Below are positions 1-10,455 of a DNA stretch of 64,000 nt, one piece after another. The translations under genes and the position numbers were made by a program. Within the stretch, counting starts at the first letter, position 1; each line of letters opens with the position of its first letter. Source of the stretch: Anniella stebbinsi (lineage: Eukaryota > Chordata > Lepidosauria > Squamata > Anniellidae); assembly GCA_029215795.1 (NCBI GenBank), contig JARDYH010000001.1, positions 356,772,154 through 356,836,153 of the forward strand, in the 5' to 3' direction. Below the pieces are notes generated by a model that saw only the letters and a list, made by a program, of their open reading frames with translations, was not told the DNA's origin and ran no database searches.

Positions 1-75
1 TGATCAGCAAACTAGCTAAAAGTGGGCTGGATGGAACAACTATTATGTGGATCCACAGTTGGTTACAGAATTGAT
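1..75 (+). mobile_element. CR1 LINE fragment (reverse transcriptase segment)
   Basis: Reads as INKLAKSGLDGTT followed by WIHSWL, nearly identical to the matching part of the large CR1 copy at about 9716-9778. The element enters from the left edge of the window; homology fades after about 75. Confidence 0.85.
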
Positions 76-734
76 TCTATGACCAACAAACCAATCATAT
101 GGTAGTTTTTAGCTTTTGTACATTTTTTCCACATTCTATAAGGCTGAAATTTCTTTCCTAAGGTTTAGTTAGCAAAACAAAAGCCCACCTCTGGAATGTG
201 GCCCTGAGAGCTTCTCTAAAATGAAAATTGACCCCTGGGCTGAAAGGAGTTGAACAGACATCCAAGAGAATGGCCCATGAGCCCACTTAAACCACTGAAA
301 ATGCAGAATGGTGGATTCACAAAGTCCTTACAGGAGGCCGGAGAGGCAGCCATGGTGGTGCTGTGAGCTGGGTGTGTTATGAAGAGTATAGGAACCAGAA
401 GGGGGAAATTGTCATGAGCATACAAACTGATCAGGATGGTGGTGAAACAGCATGGTGAGAGGATGGTTATGGAAGCTGGGTTGATGGAGAAGAAATAGAA
501 GTGTAGGAACTAAGCTAGTACATCCAGTAAGTTTTCTAAAGTTAGGTAAGTCTAAGAATAGTTTCGTAGGGACATAGTTGCAATGGGTTGGATCCAGACT
601 TACTATTTTGTGAATGGAGGGGTCCTTTCCGTTCTCTAAAGTGAGTTGAGTCAAGCAGAAGCTCCTGCTCCTTCAACTGTATGCTTCTGTAGACAGAAGG
701 GAACATACGTAATGGACTGTAGCTCATTGTGATA
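76..734. other. Unassigned sequence
   Basis: No recognisable exon or repeat family was seen. Short open frames on both strands lack any known motif. Confidence 0.4.
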
Positions 735-880
735 GAATACATGCATTGCATGCAGAAGCGCTCAGATTCAATCTGTAGTTAGGGCTATGAAAGAAATTTG
801 CCTACAACCCTGGAGAGCTGCTGCCAGTCAGTGCTGATAATACTGGGCTAGATAGACTAATGGTAGTTTCCTATGTTCCT
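735..880 (+). mobile_element. tRNA-headed SINE, degenerate
   Basis: Contains the decayed head (GCATGCAGAAG, then a B-box-like GATTCAATC) and the body with CTGGAGAGCTGCTGCCAGTC and GGGCTAGATAGAC, ending CCTATGTTCC. The same body occurs in the SINE copies near 21.1, 49.1, 55.5 and 60.8 kb. Confidence 0.7.
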
Positions 881-2816
881 AAGGGGCTGAGATGATTTTC
901 GTTGATTCCACACCCATGAAAGCCCCCCCCCCCAACAACCCTTGGCATCACTTAGATGGGCATAGGGAGATGCAGGGGGAGGGTCAATTGGAGAAAAATG
1001 CCTCCCCCCTTCTGCCCATGGGAGGATCCAGTTCATAGAATTTTTGCTTCTTATTGCTCTGGATCCAACCCAGTGGTTGGACTAAGCAGTGTTGGTCATT
1101 CTTATATTAGACACATTGAAATCAATGGGTCAGGTTAGTCATAACTAATTTAAATCCCGTAGATTTCAGTGAGTCTACTCTGAGCATGACTAAGTCTGGA
1201 TCCAACCCAATATTTTAAATGTCAGCTACATTGTGTTCTTTGCAACTTGCCTTATACGTATTTAAGTCGAACCTTAAGCCCCTCCCGTCATGCTTTAGGT
1301 CAAATATCTATCTTTAAAAATGAATAAATTAAGCAGCCTACACACATTTATATAGACATATATTTTACTCTTCACCTTATCCCCCACCCCTCTCCAATAA
1401 TGTACTTGTAAAAAAACAGTTGCAAAACTTTTTAAAGATTTGGGAATGTTGGAAAGAACTCTGTTGATGATGTCGCAGACGTTAGCCAATAAGTGCTCCC
1501 CATAGCTGAAACTTGAGAACCAGGAAAGAAAAGTAAGTGTATATTTCAAGGCAACAAATACTTTTTCTGTGAACCCTGTCCTGCCAAAGTTAAAATGCCA
1601 TGTCAGTCTTCCCTCAATGACTTTTGAGATCCATTAAGTTTACGTGACTAAATAATTTTACCTCTTAAGGCTTCATGGTTTTCCATTTCAGCAACTTCAG
1701 TCCTTGATTTGCCTCCAATCAAGAAAACACTCCCAATTCTTTATTTGTGTAACTACACAGCTTGTTGTCTCAGGATTGCAATTCTGGGACAAAATCTCTT
1801 CACTTAACTGCCTCTGAATCTTTGTTATGTACGCAAGTACTTAAATGGCCACTTATTTTAAAGTCCAGAGGTTAAGAATCCAATAGCCAAGGCTTTGCTA
1901 CATGAAATAAGATTTCAGTTTATATTGTCTCCCCAAAACATACTTGGTTGTTCTGAAGCAATGTGTAAACAATGTGGTTTTTCATATTAATATTTTTGTT
2001 TAATTTTCACATGCAAAATAATAACAATAATTATTAATACCAGAATGCAATAAGAAATTTGCAGATTCATGCCAAATTAGAATTATTTGAAATATGCAAG
2101 CAGTATTGTCTCCAGGGAATGACACGGAGTAGGAGATTAGTTTCTGGCTTGAAATAATAGAATGCATTATCTTTATTTACAAAGTGTGTAGCAGAAAGCC
2201 TTTTCTGTTTTCTTTGCAGTGGAAAATATGATGTTGCCTGTTTAAAGGCATTTTCAAACTTTGGAAGATTTGTAGATCAATGCAGAAATAATTTGGGTTT
2301 GTTTTCGTTTTGTTTAAAAAGCTGCACGTACTCCAGAAAGAGCAGCTTCCCACTTCCTTTCACTCTCCAGAATCACGTGCTGTGTTTCTTTCGGAGACGT
2401 CTGAATCTTCACATCAATAAGTCACTTTATGTTATTGCCTTGGGAGAGAAATCATCATCCTTATAACTAACCTACACATCTGTGAAGAGGAAGGCACCTC
2501 CAGCCCTGTGGAGCACTGGAGAACTCAAGGACAGCGTGGGTGGAAAGAGGCAAGAGCAGCTTCTGGAAAGAGAGAACAGAATGGAACTCTCTAATTTGTA
2601 GTCTCTGACATGTCTTGCTTTCCTCAGTTGCTTAGGAGAGGGTGGGGGAGAGGGAGAGAGAGAGAAGGGATTTGAATCCAAAAAGGAGTGGGTGGTTTTA
2701 AGCAGTATCCTCACACACGAGCAAATTTCTCTTTGGTAGGTCGTGTTAGAAGAATAACGTGTATGTTTTGTATCGTACTATTCTGGATCTCAAAAAAATA
2801 TTTCAAAGCACTAAAT
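881..2816. other. Mostly low-repeat, unassigned sequence
   Basis: AT-rich sequence with short homopolymers (a C run near 926) and no credible exon. About 1061-1210 holds a short inverted pair (ATTGAAATCAATGGG against a copy of CACTGAAATC) flanked by GGATCCAACCCA on both sides, resembling a decayed palindromic repeat. Confidence 0.4.
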
Positions 2817-3057
2817 CAGGAGTGGAGAACCTTTCGTTTTCTTGTCATGGCTGCATTCCCTTGTGAAGGGGTGGGGTTGGGACTCCGTCAGGGGCCTTAT
2901 GCCTGTGGTGACCAAGCTCATGGTGGACAGGATCAGTGCCAAAAATGGGTGGGGCCATGGTTTTTCTCTCCTGGTACCCCTTTTTTCTCTCTCTGACACC
3001 CCCTTTCTCTCTGACACACTTTCTCTCTCTATGCCCCCTTTTCTCTTTCTGGCACCC

Positions 3058-3110
<53 letters not shown>

Positions 3111-3127
3111 CTCTCTTTCTGACACCC

Positions 3128-3165
<38 letters not shown>

Positions 3166-3331
3166 CCTTTGTCTCTCTCTTTCTGACACACCCTTTTCTC
3201 TGTCTTTCCCTCTTCCTTCCCACCTAGCAGGCTCCTTGGAGAGGGACAGACTGCTCTCCCCAGAGGTCTTAACTGATCATTCTCAGAGTACTTTTGAAAT
3301 TAGGTTATAGGCCACTGTTTGCCCACCTCTG
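2817..3331 (+). mobile_element. hAT-like non-autonomous element with polypyrimidine core
   Basis: Begins CAGGAGTGGAGAACC and ends GCCCACCTCTG, which are imperfect inverted termini of hAT type. Flanking 8-mers are CACTAAAT (2809-2816) and TTCTAAAT (3332-3339), 6 of 8 identical, consistent with an aged 8-bp target-site duplication. The interior is dominated by CT repeats interspersed with CTGACAC units. A related but rearranged copy lies near 36.3-36.75 kb. Confidence 0.6.
2975..3212. repeat. (CT)n-rich microsatellite / minisatellite mix
   Basis: Long runs of CT with irregular TTTCTGACACCC units between them. Long Ser/Leu or Arg/Glu frames on either strand are translations of this simple repeat, not genes. 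Confidence 0.95.
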
Positions 3332-3444
3332 TTCTAAATGATCATATCTACCCACGTATTCCTCCTGAGAGTGCAACCACAGAGAAGTGCTTGACAGTAT
3401 ATAAGAAAGAATTCCCATGCGGATCAGACTGCAACTTAAATTAG

Positions 3445-3532
3445 TCCAGCACTGTGTCGCAAGAGTTACTGTGGTAAGGAACCCAGGTTCAAATCTGCAC
3501 TCAGCTATGAAGCTGACTGGAAGACCTTGAGC
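3445..3532 (+). mobile_element. CORE/MIR-like SINE, head fragment
   Basis: AACCCAGGTTCAAATCTGC (B-box) followed by CTCAGCTATGAAGCTGACTGG resembles the heads of the CORE-SINE copies at 23.4, 24.8 and 56.6 kb. It is cut by an L2-type tail directly downstream. Confidence 0.6.
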
Positions 3533-3645
3533 TTATTTATTTATTTATTAGAATATTTATATACCTCTTCTCATTTGAAAAAAATCCTGAAGTGGTTTAT
3601 AGCAAATTATAAAATAATACATTACATAAAGTTGGGGTAAGGATA
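3533..3645 (-). mobile_element. L2-type LINE 3' tail
   Basis: (TTTA)n followed by ATATACCTCTTCTC and AAATTATAAAATAATAC is the minus-strand 3' end layout shared by many short LINE tails in this window. Confidence 0.55.
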
Positions 3646-4624
3646 AAATGTGATAACACTGATGTCTGCTACTCTGATTTCCTTGGCAGAAAGATAGAAT
3701 ACATATGTGATGGATGAACGTTCTGACTGCATTCGGATTATCATAATAAGCTTAGATATGCATGAGCCTTGTGTCCATGTATGCAGACGCTTCTCTCCTC
3801 CCTTCTAGTTGCGTAGCCATCAAACCACGATGTCTCCACTTAACCAATGTTTAACCAACTTCAAACCATGGCTTAAGATCCTGGCCTGTACTGAATCTGG
3901 TAACTATCATTTCTAGGTTCAGTTTCCAAAATGGGAAACTTTGGGTAACTGGAGACTTCCTGGCTGTGCACTGCGAAGGAGGAAGGAAAAGGCTGCTTGC
4001 CCAGGCAAAATGCTTTTGCATATCTTGGCTTTTTAAGCTGAGATACGATCATCTGAACTGGGCCTCTTTCTTTAGCACTAGGTAAGCAGATGTCTGTGTG
4101 CAGACATGAAGAGATAGTCTTGTGTGCCTGCTGGTGTCTGGAAATCGGGTGGTATGCTGCCAGGAACAGAGAGCCTCCATTCTTAGTTATCATCGTAGCT
4201 AATAACCACAGATAGATTTATCTTCTATGCATTTGTGTAATCTTTTTTTTTTAAAAGCCATCCATGCTTGTGGCTGTCACATCCAGTTCTTACTACTCAG
4301 CAGCATAAAATAGGAGTGATGGAGAAAATGATACCCATCTGCAAAAATTCAGTTTGGATAAATATAACTATGTCAGAGTTTACAATAGCATTAATTGTTT
4401 GGAGCATATACCATTTCCATTTTGGGCACAATCCAGCCAAATATAAGCACAATCCAATCCTATGAGTGTGTACTTGGAAGTAAGTCCTGCTCCTCCATGT
4501 TTGAGAAGTTGGAAGAGATTGAAAGCCCCTGGAAGACTGAAAAAGTTTGGAAGCCTTTGCTTCTAGTTAGGGGCAAACCATAGTTTTTGACATGCATTTG
4601 AATGCAGCAATCTATGGTTTATTC
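3646..4624. other. Unassigned sequence
   Basis: No exon recognised. About 4440-4490 carries CACAATCCAATCCTATGAG and AAGTAAGTCCTG, a fragment of the dispersed AATCCTATG repeat seen better at 30.5 and 49.8 kb. Confidence 0.4.
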
Positions 4625-4760
4625 CAGTATCTCCCAACCTGGTGCCCTCCAAATGTTTTGGACTAAAAATCCCAGCAGCCCCTGCCAGAGTGGCTATTGG
4701 TAAGGGATGCTAGGTGTTGTAGTTCAGAACATCTGGAGGGCATCAGGTTAGGTACGGCTA
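4625..4760. mobile_element. Short palindromic hAT-type MITE (family with CCAACCTGGTGCCCTCCA)
   Basis: About 136 bp with inverted arms: CCAACCTGGTGCCCTCCAAA against TCTGGAGGGCATCAGGTT. Flanks are GTTTATTC (4617-4624) and GTTAATTC (4761-4768), 7 of 8 identical, supporting an 8-bp target-site duplication. Confidence 0.75.
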
Positions 4761-5559
4761 GTTAATTCAAACCATGGTTTTTCTACAAATCAGAATTTTA
4801 ATCCACAAACTATGATTTGTGAAGACTATAGTTTGCTACATTCACCTTTACCCGCTTATTTCCCTTTCAGTCAGCAGTGGCACATAAAGGAAGGAGGGAA
4901 GTTTTTTTCTCTTCCTCCCTCTCTGTTGGCCTGAAGTGCTCATCAGTTGTAGATCAGAGTTCAGCACTTTGGATGGCTCCTTTAGAGTTCTGATTGAAAC
5001 CCGGAGCCCCCGCTGACATCAGAGCCAGCAGCCACCTCTGAAAGCAGGGACCGTCTCTGGGAGATTACACCCTGAAAGGTGGCCTATAAATAACCAACCA
5101 AAACAGTTGGAGTATAAGTAAATCCAGTAAGTCAAATGCCTCTGAACTCTCCAGCAAGAGGTAGTATAAAGCACAGCCTGCTCTGGTCTTCAGATACCCA
5201 ATCAAGTTTTCTAAGATTCAGAATTGCCAAGATGTAAGATTAAACCACTGTTCCAGGGCAACAGCCTCTCTAAATCTACATTCCATGAGGCAAATTCCTT
5301 TCAGTGAAATGAATGCTAGGATATTATGCTGATGTTTCCATATGATGCATAGAGGAATTAGTAGCTTGAGGCATCTGAGAGGTGAGTCAGTTTGGCCCAC
5401 TTCTTGTCATAGCAATTGCTGAAAGATGTTCAAATGTTTCTAGAGTTGAGCAGAGCAGATCGAGTTGTTGTTTTTCCCAAGACGGTAATATGTGGCGGAC
5501 AAGGTATTGCTGAAGGTGACGTGTACTTTAACTGGAGAATAAAGGGTCACGTTATATAA
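4761..5559. other. Unassigned sequence with one dispersed-repeat fragment
   Basis: About 4955-5040 (TTCAGCACTTTGGATGGCTC, then GAGTTCTGATTG and ATCAGAGCCA) matches 30000-30105 in the same orientation and 7070-7165 in the opposite one. The rest is not recognised. Confidence 0.5.
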
Positions 5560-5765
5560 TAAGCGGATTCGAGTGCTAAAGCTTTTCCTGGAATCTACCT
5601 CGTGTAATAAACTTACAGAACTCACTGCCACATGATGCGATGATGGTGACTGGCATAGATGACTTTAAAAGGGGATTCAAGAAACCCATGGAGGATTAGG
5701 CATTCAATGACGGCCATATGGGATCTCCAGGTTCAGAACAGAGTGGCTGTTTCTATAGTGCAAAA
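5560..5765 (+). mobile_element. Old CR1 LINE 3' fragment
   Basis: Degenerate match to the CR1 C-terminal coding segment: AACTCACTGCCACATGATG, GATGACTTTAAAAGGGGATT and a trace of the non-coding 3' end (GGCCATATGGGATC). Confidence 0.7.
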
Positions 5766-5995
5766 AAGAGGAAAGACACCACCAAACAAGAGGACAAAAG
5801 AGGACACCGATATGCACAACATTTGCATCTGCTAGTTTATATGTACAGGTGCTAATTCAGAAATAATGAGTATAATTGAAATGGAAATACAATACAACTC
5901 ATCTAATGGGCAAGACTGTAACTGTGGGCATGCTCAGTCTGCTGTCCAGGAGCTAATTCTTGATGGATCCCTTCAAGGCCCCTGGCTTTAATCTG
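5766..5995. repeat. Unnamed dispersed repeat, copy 1
   Basis: Parallel blocks with 60385-60640: AGAGGACACCGATATGCAC, TTCAGAAATAATGAG, GAAATACAATACA, then a block with GAGCTAATTCTTGATGG. Family not recognised. Confidence 0.5.
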
Positions 5996-6524
5996 GACCT
6001 GGATTGAACAGCCCTTCAGATAGAGGACATCTTCAACTAGAGAGGACTGTCCAGTGCCAGTTCCAGGTTTTTGAGGTCCCTTTGGCAAGACACCTCGATG
6101 CCCCCCCCCCCAGTGAGTCTTCTCTTCTCACCACTCACCACCTGCTATTCCTCCTCATCCTCTTTCTTATCATTGCTACCACTCACCTGCTTGGCAGGCA
6201 GAGAGCCAGTGAGCAAGCACGCAGTGGCATCTACTGTTTCCCTTTCCCACTGTCACCAGTGTTGTCTGGACCAGAGCAAGAGACAGGCGAACAAGCAGGT
6301 TGCAACAGTGAAGAGGAGAAACAAGTGCAGGAAGCTCTTGTCAGTGGGTCCCTGCTGAGGTGTGGTCCCTTGGCAAGTGGCCAACCATGCCTACCCTTGG
6401 ATGCCAGCCCTGGCGCTGTTCTGTCTAAAGTGGGGCACATGGGCAGCCTACTTCACACATAGCATTTCACTGAATGCTACCTACTGTGACGCAATTATAG
6501 AAGAAGGCCTTCATGTTCTGCTTC
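5996..6524. other. Unassigned sequence, no credible gene
   Basis: A 152-codon frame runs through here (6004-6462 +), but it has no recognisable domain, spans a C homopolymer near 6102, and overlaps other frames of similar length. Confidence 0.4.
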
Positions 6525-6615
6525 TGGGCTTCCTGGAGACATCTGGTGGACTGTTGTGGGAAACAGGAAGCTGGAATGGATGGATCTTTGGTGTGATCTG
6601 GCAGGGCCCTTATGT
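6525..6615 (+). mobile_element. CR1 LINE 3' end fragment
   Basis: GGGCTTCCTGGAGACATCTGG, GTGGGAAACAGGAAGCTGG and GTGTGATCTGGCAGGGC follow the order of the CR1 3' UTR also seen at 62995-63070. Confidence 0.65.
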
Positions 6616-8469
6616 TCGCAAGGCAAGACCAGGTTCTTGTGGAAACGGCCTGGCTCTGTTGCAACTCCAGAATGTAGCAAGTGGCTGGTTTGACTGGAAA
6701 TGGGCAGCAGGGCCTTAAATAGCTCCAACGTGATCTTACAGAGCTGGACTGAACTCTTATATACTAGAAGTGTAGGCCTACTGGCTGAGGATTATGTGTA
6801 TTGTAGCCCAACACACCTGGGGGGCACCAGGTTGCAGAAGGGTGGCACTAGGTTGCAGAAGGGTGGCTTAAAGCGTTGCATTTCTACAACATTCAGAGAC
6901 CTTTAGGCAGGCCCTAAAGTAAGTGAGACCAGGCGATCATGGTCTCTGGACAAATCTTCAAGGGATTCTGCTTGACAGTACAGTGGGGCTGGTCTGCTGG
7001 CTTTGAGGTTTGAAGACTGAGGTTCCATTTCCCAATCAGCTAGTCCTCCCTGGACCAGGACAATGGTTTGATCAGTGGAGGCTGGTGGCTCCAATGTCAG
7101 TGGGGTGGTGAATTTGCTCCGGGTTTCAGCCAGAACTCCAAAGGAACTATCCAAGGTGCTGAACCCTACCCTCAAAATAGGGTTCAGCACATTTCTCTTC
7201 CTGGGACCCTGGGGAGCCACGACTGTTCAGAGCAGACAAAGCTAAATGGACAGCTGGGCTAAGACAGCTTCCTCGGTTCATAACTGGTTATCTAACCCAA
7301 ACCAAAATCAGTTTTATTTCCTGGATCAATATAATACTGGTTGGTTGATAACCAGAAGTGAAATAAAGGAGAGAAGGAAAGAAGACTATCCTAGAATCCA
7401 GGCACTAAATCCTCTGCACTGTTTAGTCTCATTCCGATATATATTTCCATGGACAGTAGCTGTTTTTGCAACGGCTAAATCTTTTCCTCACATAGCGACA
7501 CAAGGTAGGTTGCTTCAAGGCGCATTTTAATGGATGTTGATATGAGCGGCATTTTAGAGGGCAGAGAGATTCGGCTACTCTCCTCACCAACACATCCTGT
7601 CACGCATGGGGTATTTTGTCTCTCCCCGTTTTCACAGTAAGCGGACTCAAATTGAACAGGGCGATGAATTTCATGAGGAGGAAGGATGTCAGTCTTTGAT
7701 TTGATAATTGGAGATGAGAGTGAAATTGCTTAGAGCTTTCAACCAAATTCTGGAAGTGTGTGTGTGTGTGTGTGTGTGTTCTGTTAGGAGCAGCGGTATT
7801 AACGTTGGCTTGGAAATGCGGAAGGTAATTGCAGTGCACCAGAACGACCCTATCGCAGACTGTGCGCACTCTCTAATTGTAATGGCCCTAGGCCTGCTCA
7901 GAGAAAGAGTGCTGGAAGACAAGGGACAATTTTGCCTAATCACTCTTTTTGAATGAAATCAGTGTGTAGTTAATGTACTATTATAAATTCTGGCAGTAAG
8001 GCTTCCTAAACAAGAAGGTTTGTTTAATCACTTGGGCCGGGATCCAAGTCACCGGAGGACATGCAGCGCACACGCTGCTGCCTTCCACTTTGGTGAAAAC
8101 GCCCTTTTCATGTCTGAGGAAATAGCTGTGGCTGGCATTAAAAAAAGTGTTTTTGGCAAAGATTCCTGAGGGGAGGGGGACGCAAATGTGAGCTGGGCTC
8201 TCTTTTTCTTTTCTTTTTTTTAATAACGCTGACTTTTCCAGTGCTTTTGCTAATACAAAAACTCCAATGTAACAGCTTATATGTATTCTGTAATTGCGCT
8301 GGAAAAAAAATGTAAAATGGGGCATTTTCCGTTTCAGACTAGTTTGGTGGCTATCATGTATGCGGGATTGTGCAGCTGCCAATTCTGTGAAGTGAAACGG
8401 CAGCAGGGATTATTGGGATGGGAGATATGGACAGCCAGGGGATCAGTGTTTAACCAGCCTTCACATGCC
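6616..8469. other. Mainly low-repeat sequence; candidate conserved non-coding block
   Basis: About 7070-7165 is a minus-strand copy of the repeat at 30000-30105. From about 7600 to 8450 no repeat family was recognised, and the part around 7790-7990 looks single-copy. No splice-bounded coding frame was found. Confidence 0.35.
7756..7779. repeat. (GT)n microsatellite
   Basis: Twelve uninterrupted GT dinucleotides. Confidence 0.97.
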
Positions 8470-8624
8470 TGCCACATTTATTTATTTATTATTGCATTTA
8501 TATCCCACCTTTTTTCCTTCAAGGAACCGAAGGTGGTATACATAATCCTCTCCATTCACAGAGTCTGTGACTGGCCCAAAGTCACCTGGTGGGTTTCCAA
8601 GGCCGAATGGGGACTTGATTTTAA
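8470..8624 (-). mobile_element. CORE/MIR-like SINE, minus strand
   Basis: Begins with the ATTTATTTATTTATT tail, then ATATCCCACC, GAACCGAAGGTGG, CAGAGTCTGTGACTGGCCC and GTCACCTGGTGGG, the reverse complement of the copy at 23370-23606. The tRNA-like head is missing; the CR1 below abuts it. Confidence 0.8.
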
Positions 8625-10455
8625 AGGAAGCAAAAGCGGAGTGTAGCCAAACACGTACTCTGGATTTCAGGAAAGCCGATTTTAATAAACTCAGAATTAT
8701 GATAAGTAAGGTCCCATGGCAAGTGACCCTAATGAGGGAGTCCATGATGGGTGGGAGTTTCTAAAAAAGGAAATTTTAAAGGCCCAATTACAAACAATTC
8801 CAACAAGAAAAAAAGATAGAAGATAGAAGACAGCAGAAGAAACCAATGTGGCTCCACAAAAAGCTTAGATATGACATGAAAATAAAAAAGGATATATATA
8901 GGAAGTGGAAGGAAGGCCAAGCTACAAAAGAAGAGTACAAACAAGTAGCACAGAAGTGCTGGAATGGTATCAGGAAGGCTAAAGCTGAGAATGAGTTGAG
9001 ACTAGTGAGGGATGCTAAAAGCAATAAAAAGGCTTTCTTCAGATATGTGAATAGTAAAAGACAGAGGAAAGAAATGGTGGTTCAACTGCTTCATGAGGAT
9101 GGCAAATTGGTAACAGATGACAAAGAAAAGGCCGAAGTGCTCAATTCCTGCTTTGGCTCAGTCTTCTCTCAAAAGCGGGTCTATGACCCCCCTGCAACTA
9201 CAAGCTGTCGGGGCAGGATTGCAGTTTGAGATTGATAAACAAATGGTCAAAGAACACCTAATTTCTTTGAACGAGTTAAAATCTCCAGGGCCCGATGAAT
9301 TGCATTCTAGAGTAATAAAGGAGCTGGCAGAAGAACTCTCAGAACCACTCTCTATTATCCTTGCGAAATCATGGAAGACAGGTGAAGTGCTGGATGACTG
9401 GAGGAGGGCTAATGTTGTCCCTATCTTCAAAAAGGGCAAAAAGGAGGAACCTGGGAACTACAGACCAGTCAGTCTTGACATCCATCCCTGGGAAAATTTT
9501 GGAGCAGATTATAAAGAAGTCAATCTGTAAACACCTTGAAAACAATGCAGTGATTACTAGAAGCCAACATGGATTTGTCAAGAACAAACCATGTCAGACT
9601 AAACTGATCTCATTTTTTGATCAGGTAACCTCCCTTGTGGACTGTGGGAATGCTGTGGATACAGTATATCTTGACTTCAGCAAAACTTTTGACAAAGTGC
9701 CCCATGACATTCCGATTAACAAACTAGTGAAAAGTGGGCTAGATGGAACAACTATTAGGTGGATCCACAGTTGGCTATAGAATCGGACTCAAAGAGTGCT
9801 TATCAATGGTACCTTTTCACACTGGGGGGAGGTAACGAGCGGGGTACTGCAGGGCTCAATCCTGGGCCCAGTGCTCTTCAACATTTTTATTAATGATTTG
9901 GACGAGGAGGTGCAGGGAATGCTTATCAAATTTGCAAACGACACAAAATTGGGTGGGATCGCTAATACCCTGGAAGACAGAAACAAACTCCAAAGTGATC
10001 TTGATAGACTGGAGTGCTGGGCTGACAACAACAGAATGAAATTTAATAGGGATAAATGCCAAGTTCTACACCTAGGAAAAAGAAACCAAATGCACAGTTA
10101 TAAGATGAGGGATACTTGGCTAATCAATACGACAAGCGAGAAGGATCTTGGAATTGTTGTAGATCACAAGCTGAATATGAGCCAACAATGTGATGTTGCT
10201 GCAAAAAAAGCAAATGCTGTTTTGGGATGCATTAAGAGAAGTATAGCTTCCAAATCGTGCAAGGTACTGGTTCCCCTCTGTTCGGCACTGGTTAGGCCCC
10301 ATCTTGAGTATTGCATTCAGTTCTGGGCATCACACTTCAAGAAGAATGCAGACAATCTGGAGCGTGTTCAGAGGAGGGCAACGAGGATGATTAGGGGTCT
10401 GGAAACAAAGCCCTATGAGGAGAGATTGAAAGAACTAGGTATGTTTAGCCTGGAG
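8625..10455 (+). mobile_element. CR1 LINE, 5'-truncated, left part
   Basis: Begins in the CR1 connecting region (CTGGATTTCAGGAAAGCCG) and runs through the reverse transcriptase into the C-terminal region, stopping inside the GMFSLE motif. It is interrupted by an L2-type LINE in the opposite orientation and resumes at about 11487. The left boundary is approximate. Confidence 0.93.
8846..10455 (+). pseudogene. CR1 reverse transcriptase ORF, decayed
   Basis: In order, broken into several frames: connecting region (KWKEGQATKEEYKQVAQKC), start of the RT domain (LKSPGPDELHSRVIKELAEE, WRRANVVPIFKKG, NYRPVSL), palm (DTVYLDFSKTFDKVPHD), the block TSGVLQGSILGPVLFNIFIN, the catalytic box as FANDTKL, the thumb and C-terminal ERVQRRATRMIRGLE. 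Known CR1 RTs carry F/YADD here, so the first catalytic Asp reads Asn. Frame changes occur near 9230 and 9475, and an in-frame stop follows HSWL near 9778. The copy is therefore inactive; the frame then opens again for about 220 codons before the L2 insertion ends it. Confidence 0.9.

Noticed and set aside
2811..3310. Several 80-126 codon frames rich in Ser/Leu or Arg/Glu
   Set aside because: They are translations of the (CT)n array on either strand and carry no independent coding signal.
6004..6462. 152-codon plus-strand frame
   Set aside because: No known domain, no splice context, overlapping frames of similar length on both strands, and a C homopolymer inside; best explained by chance.
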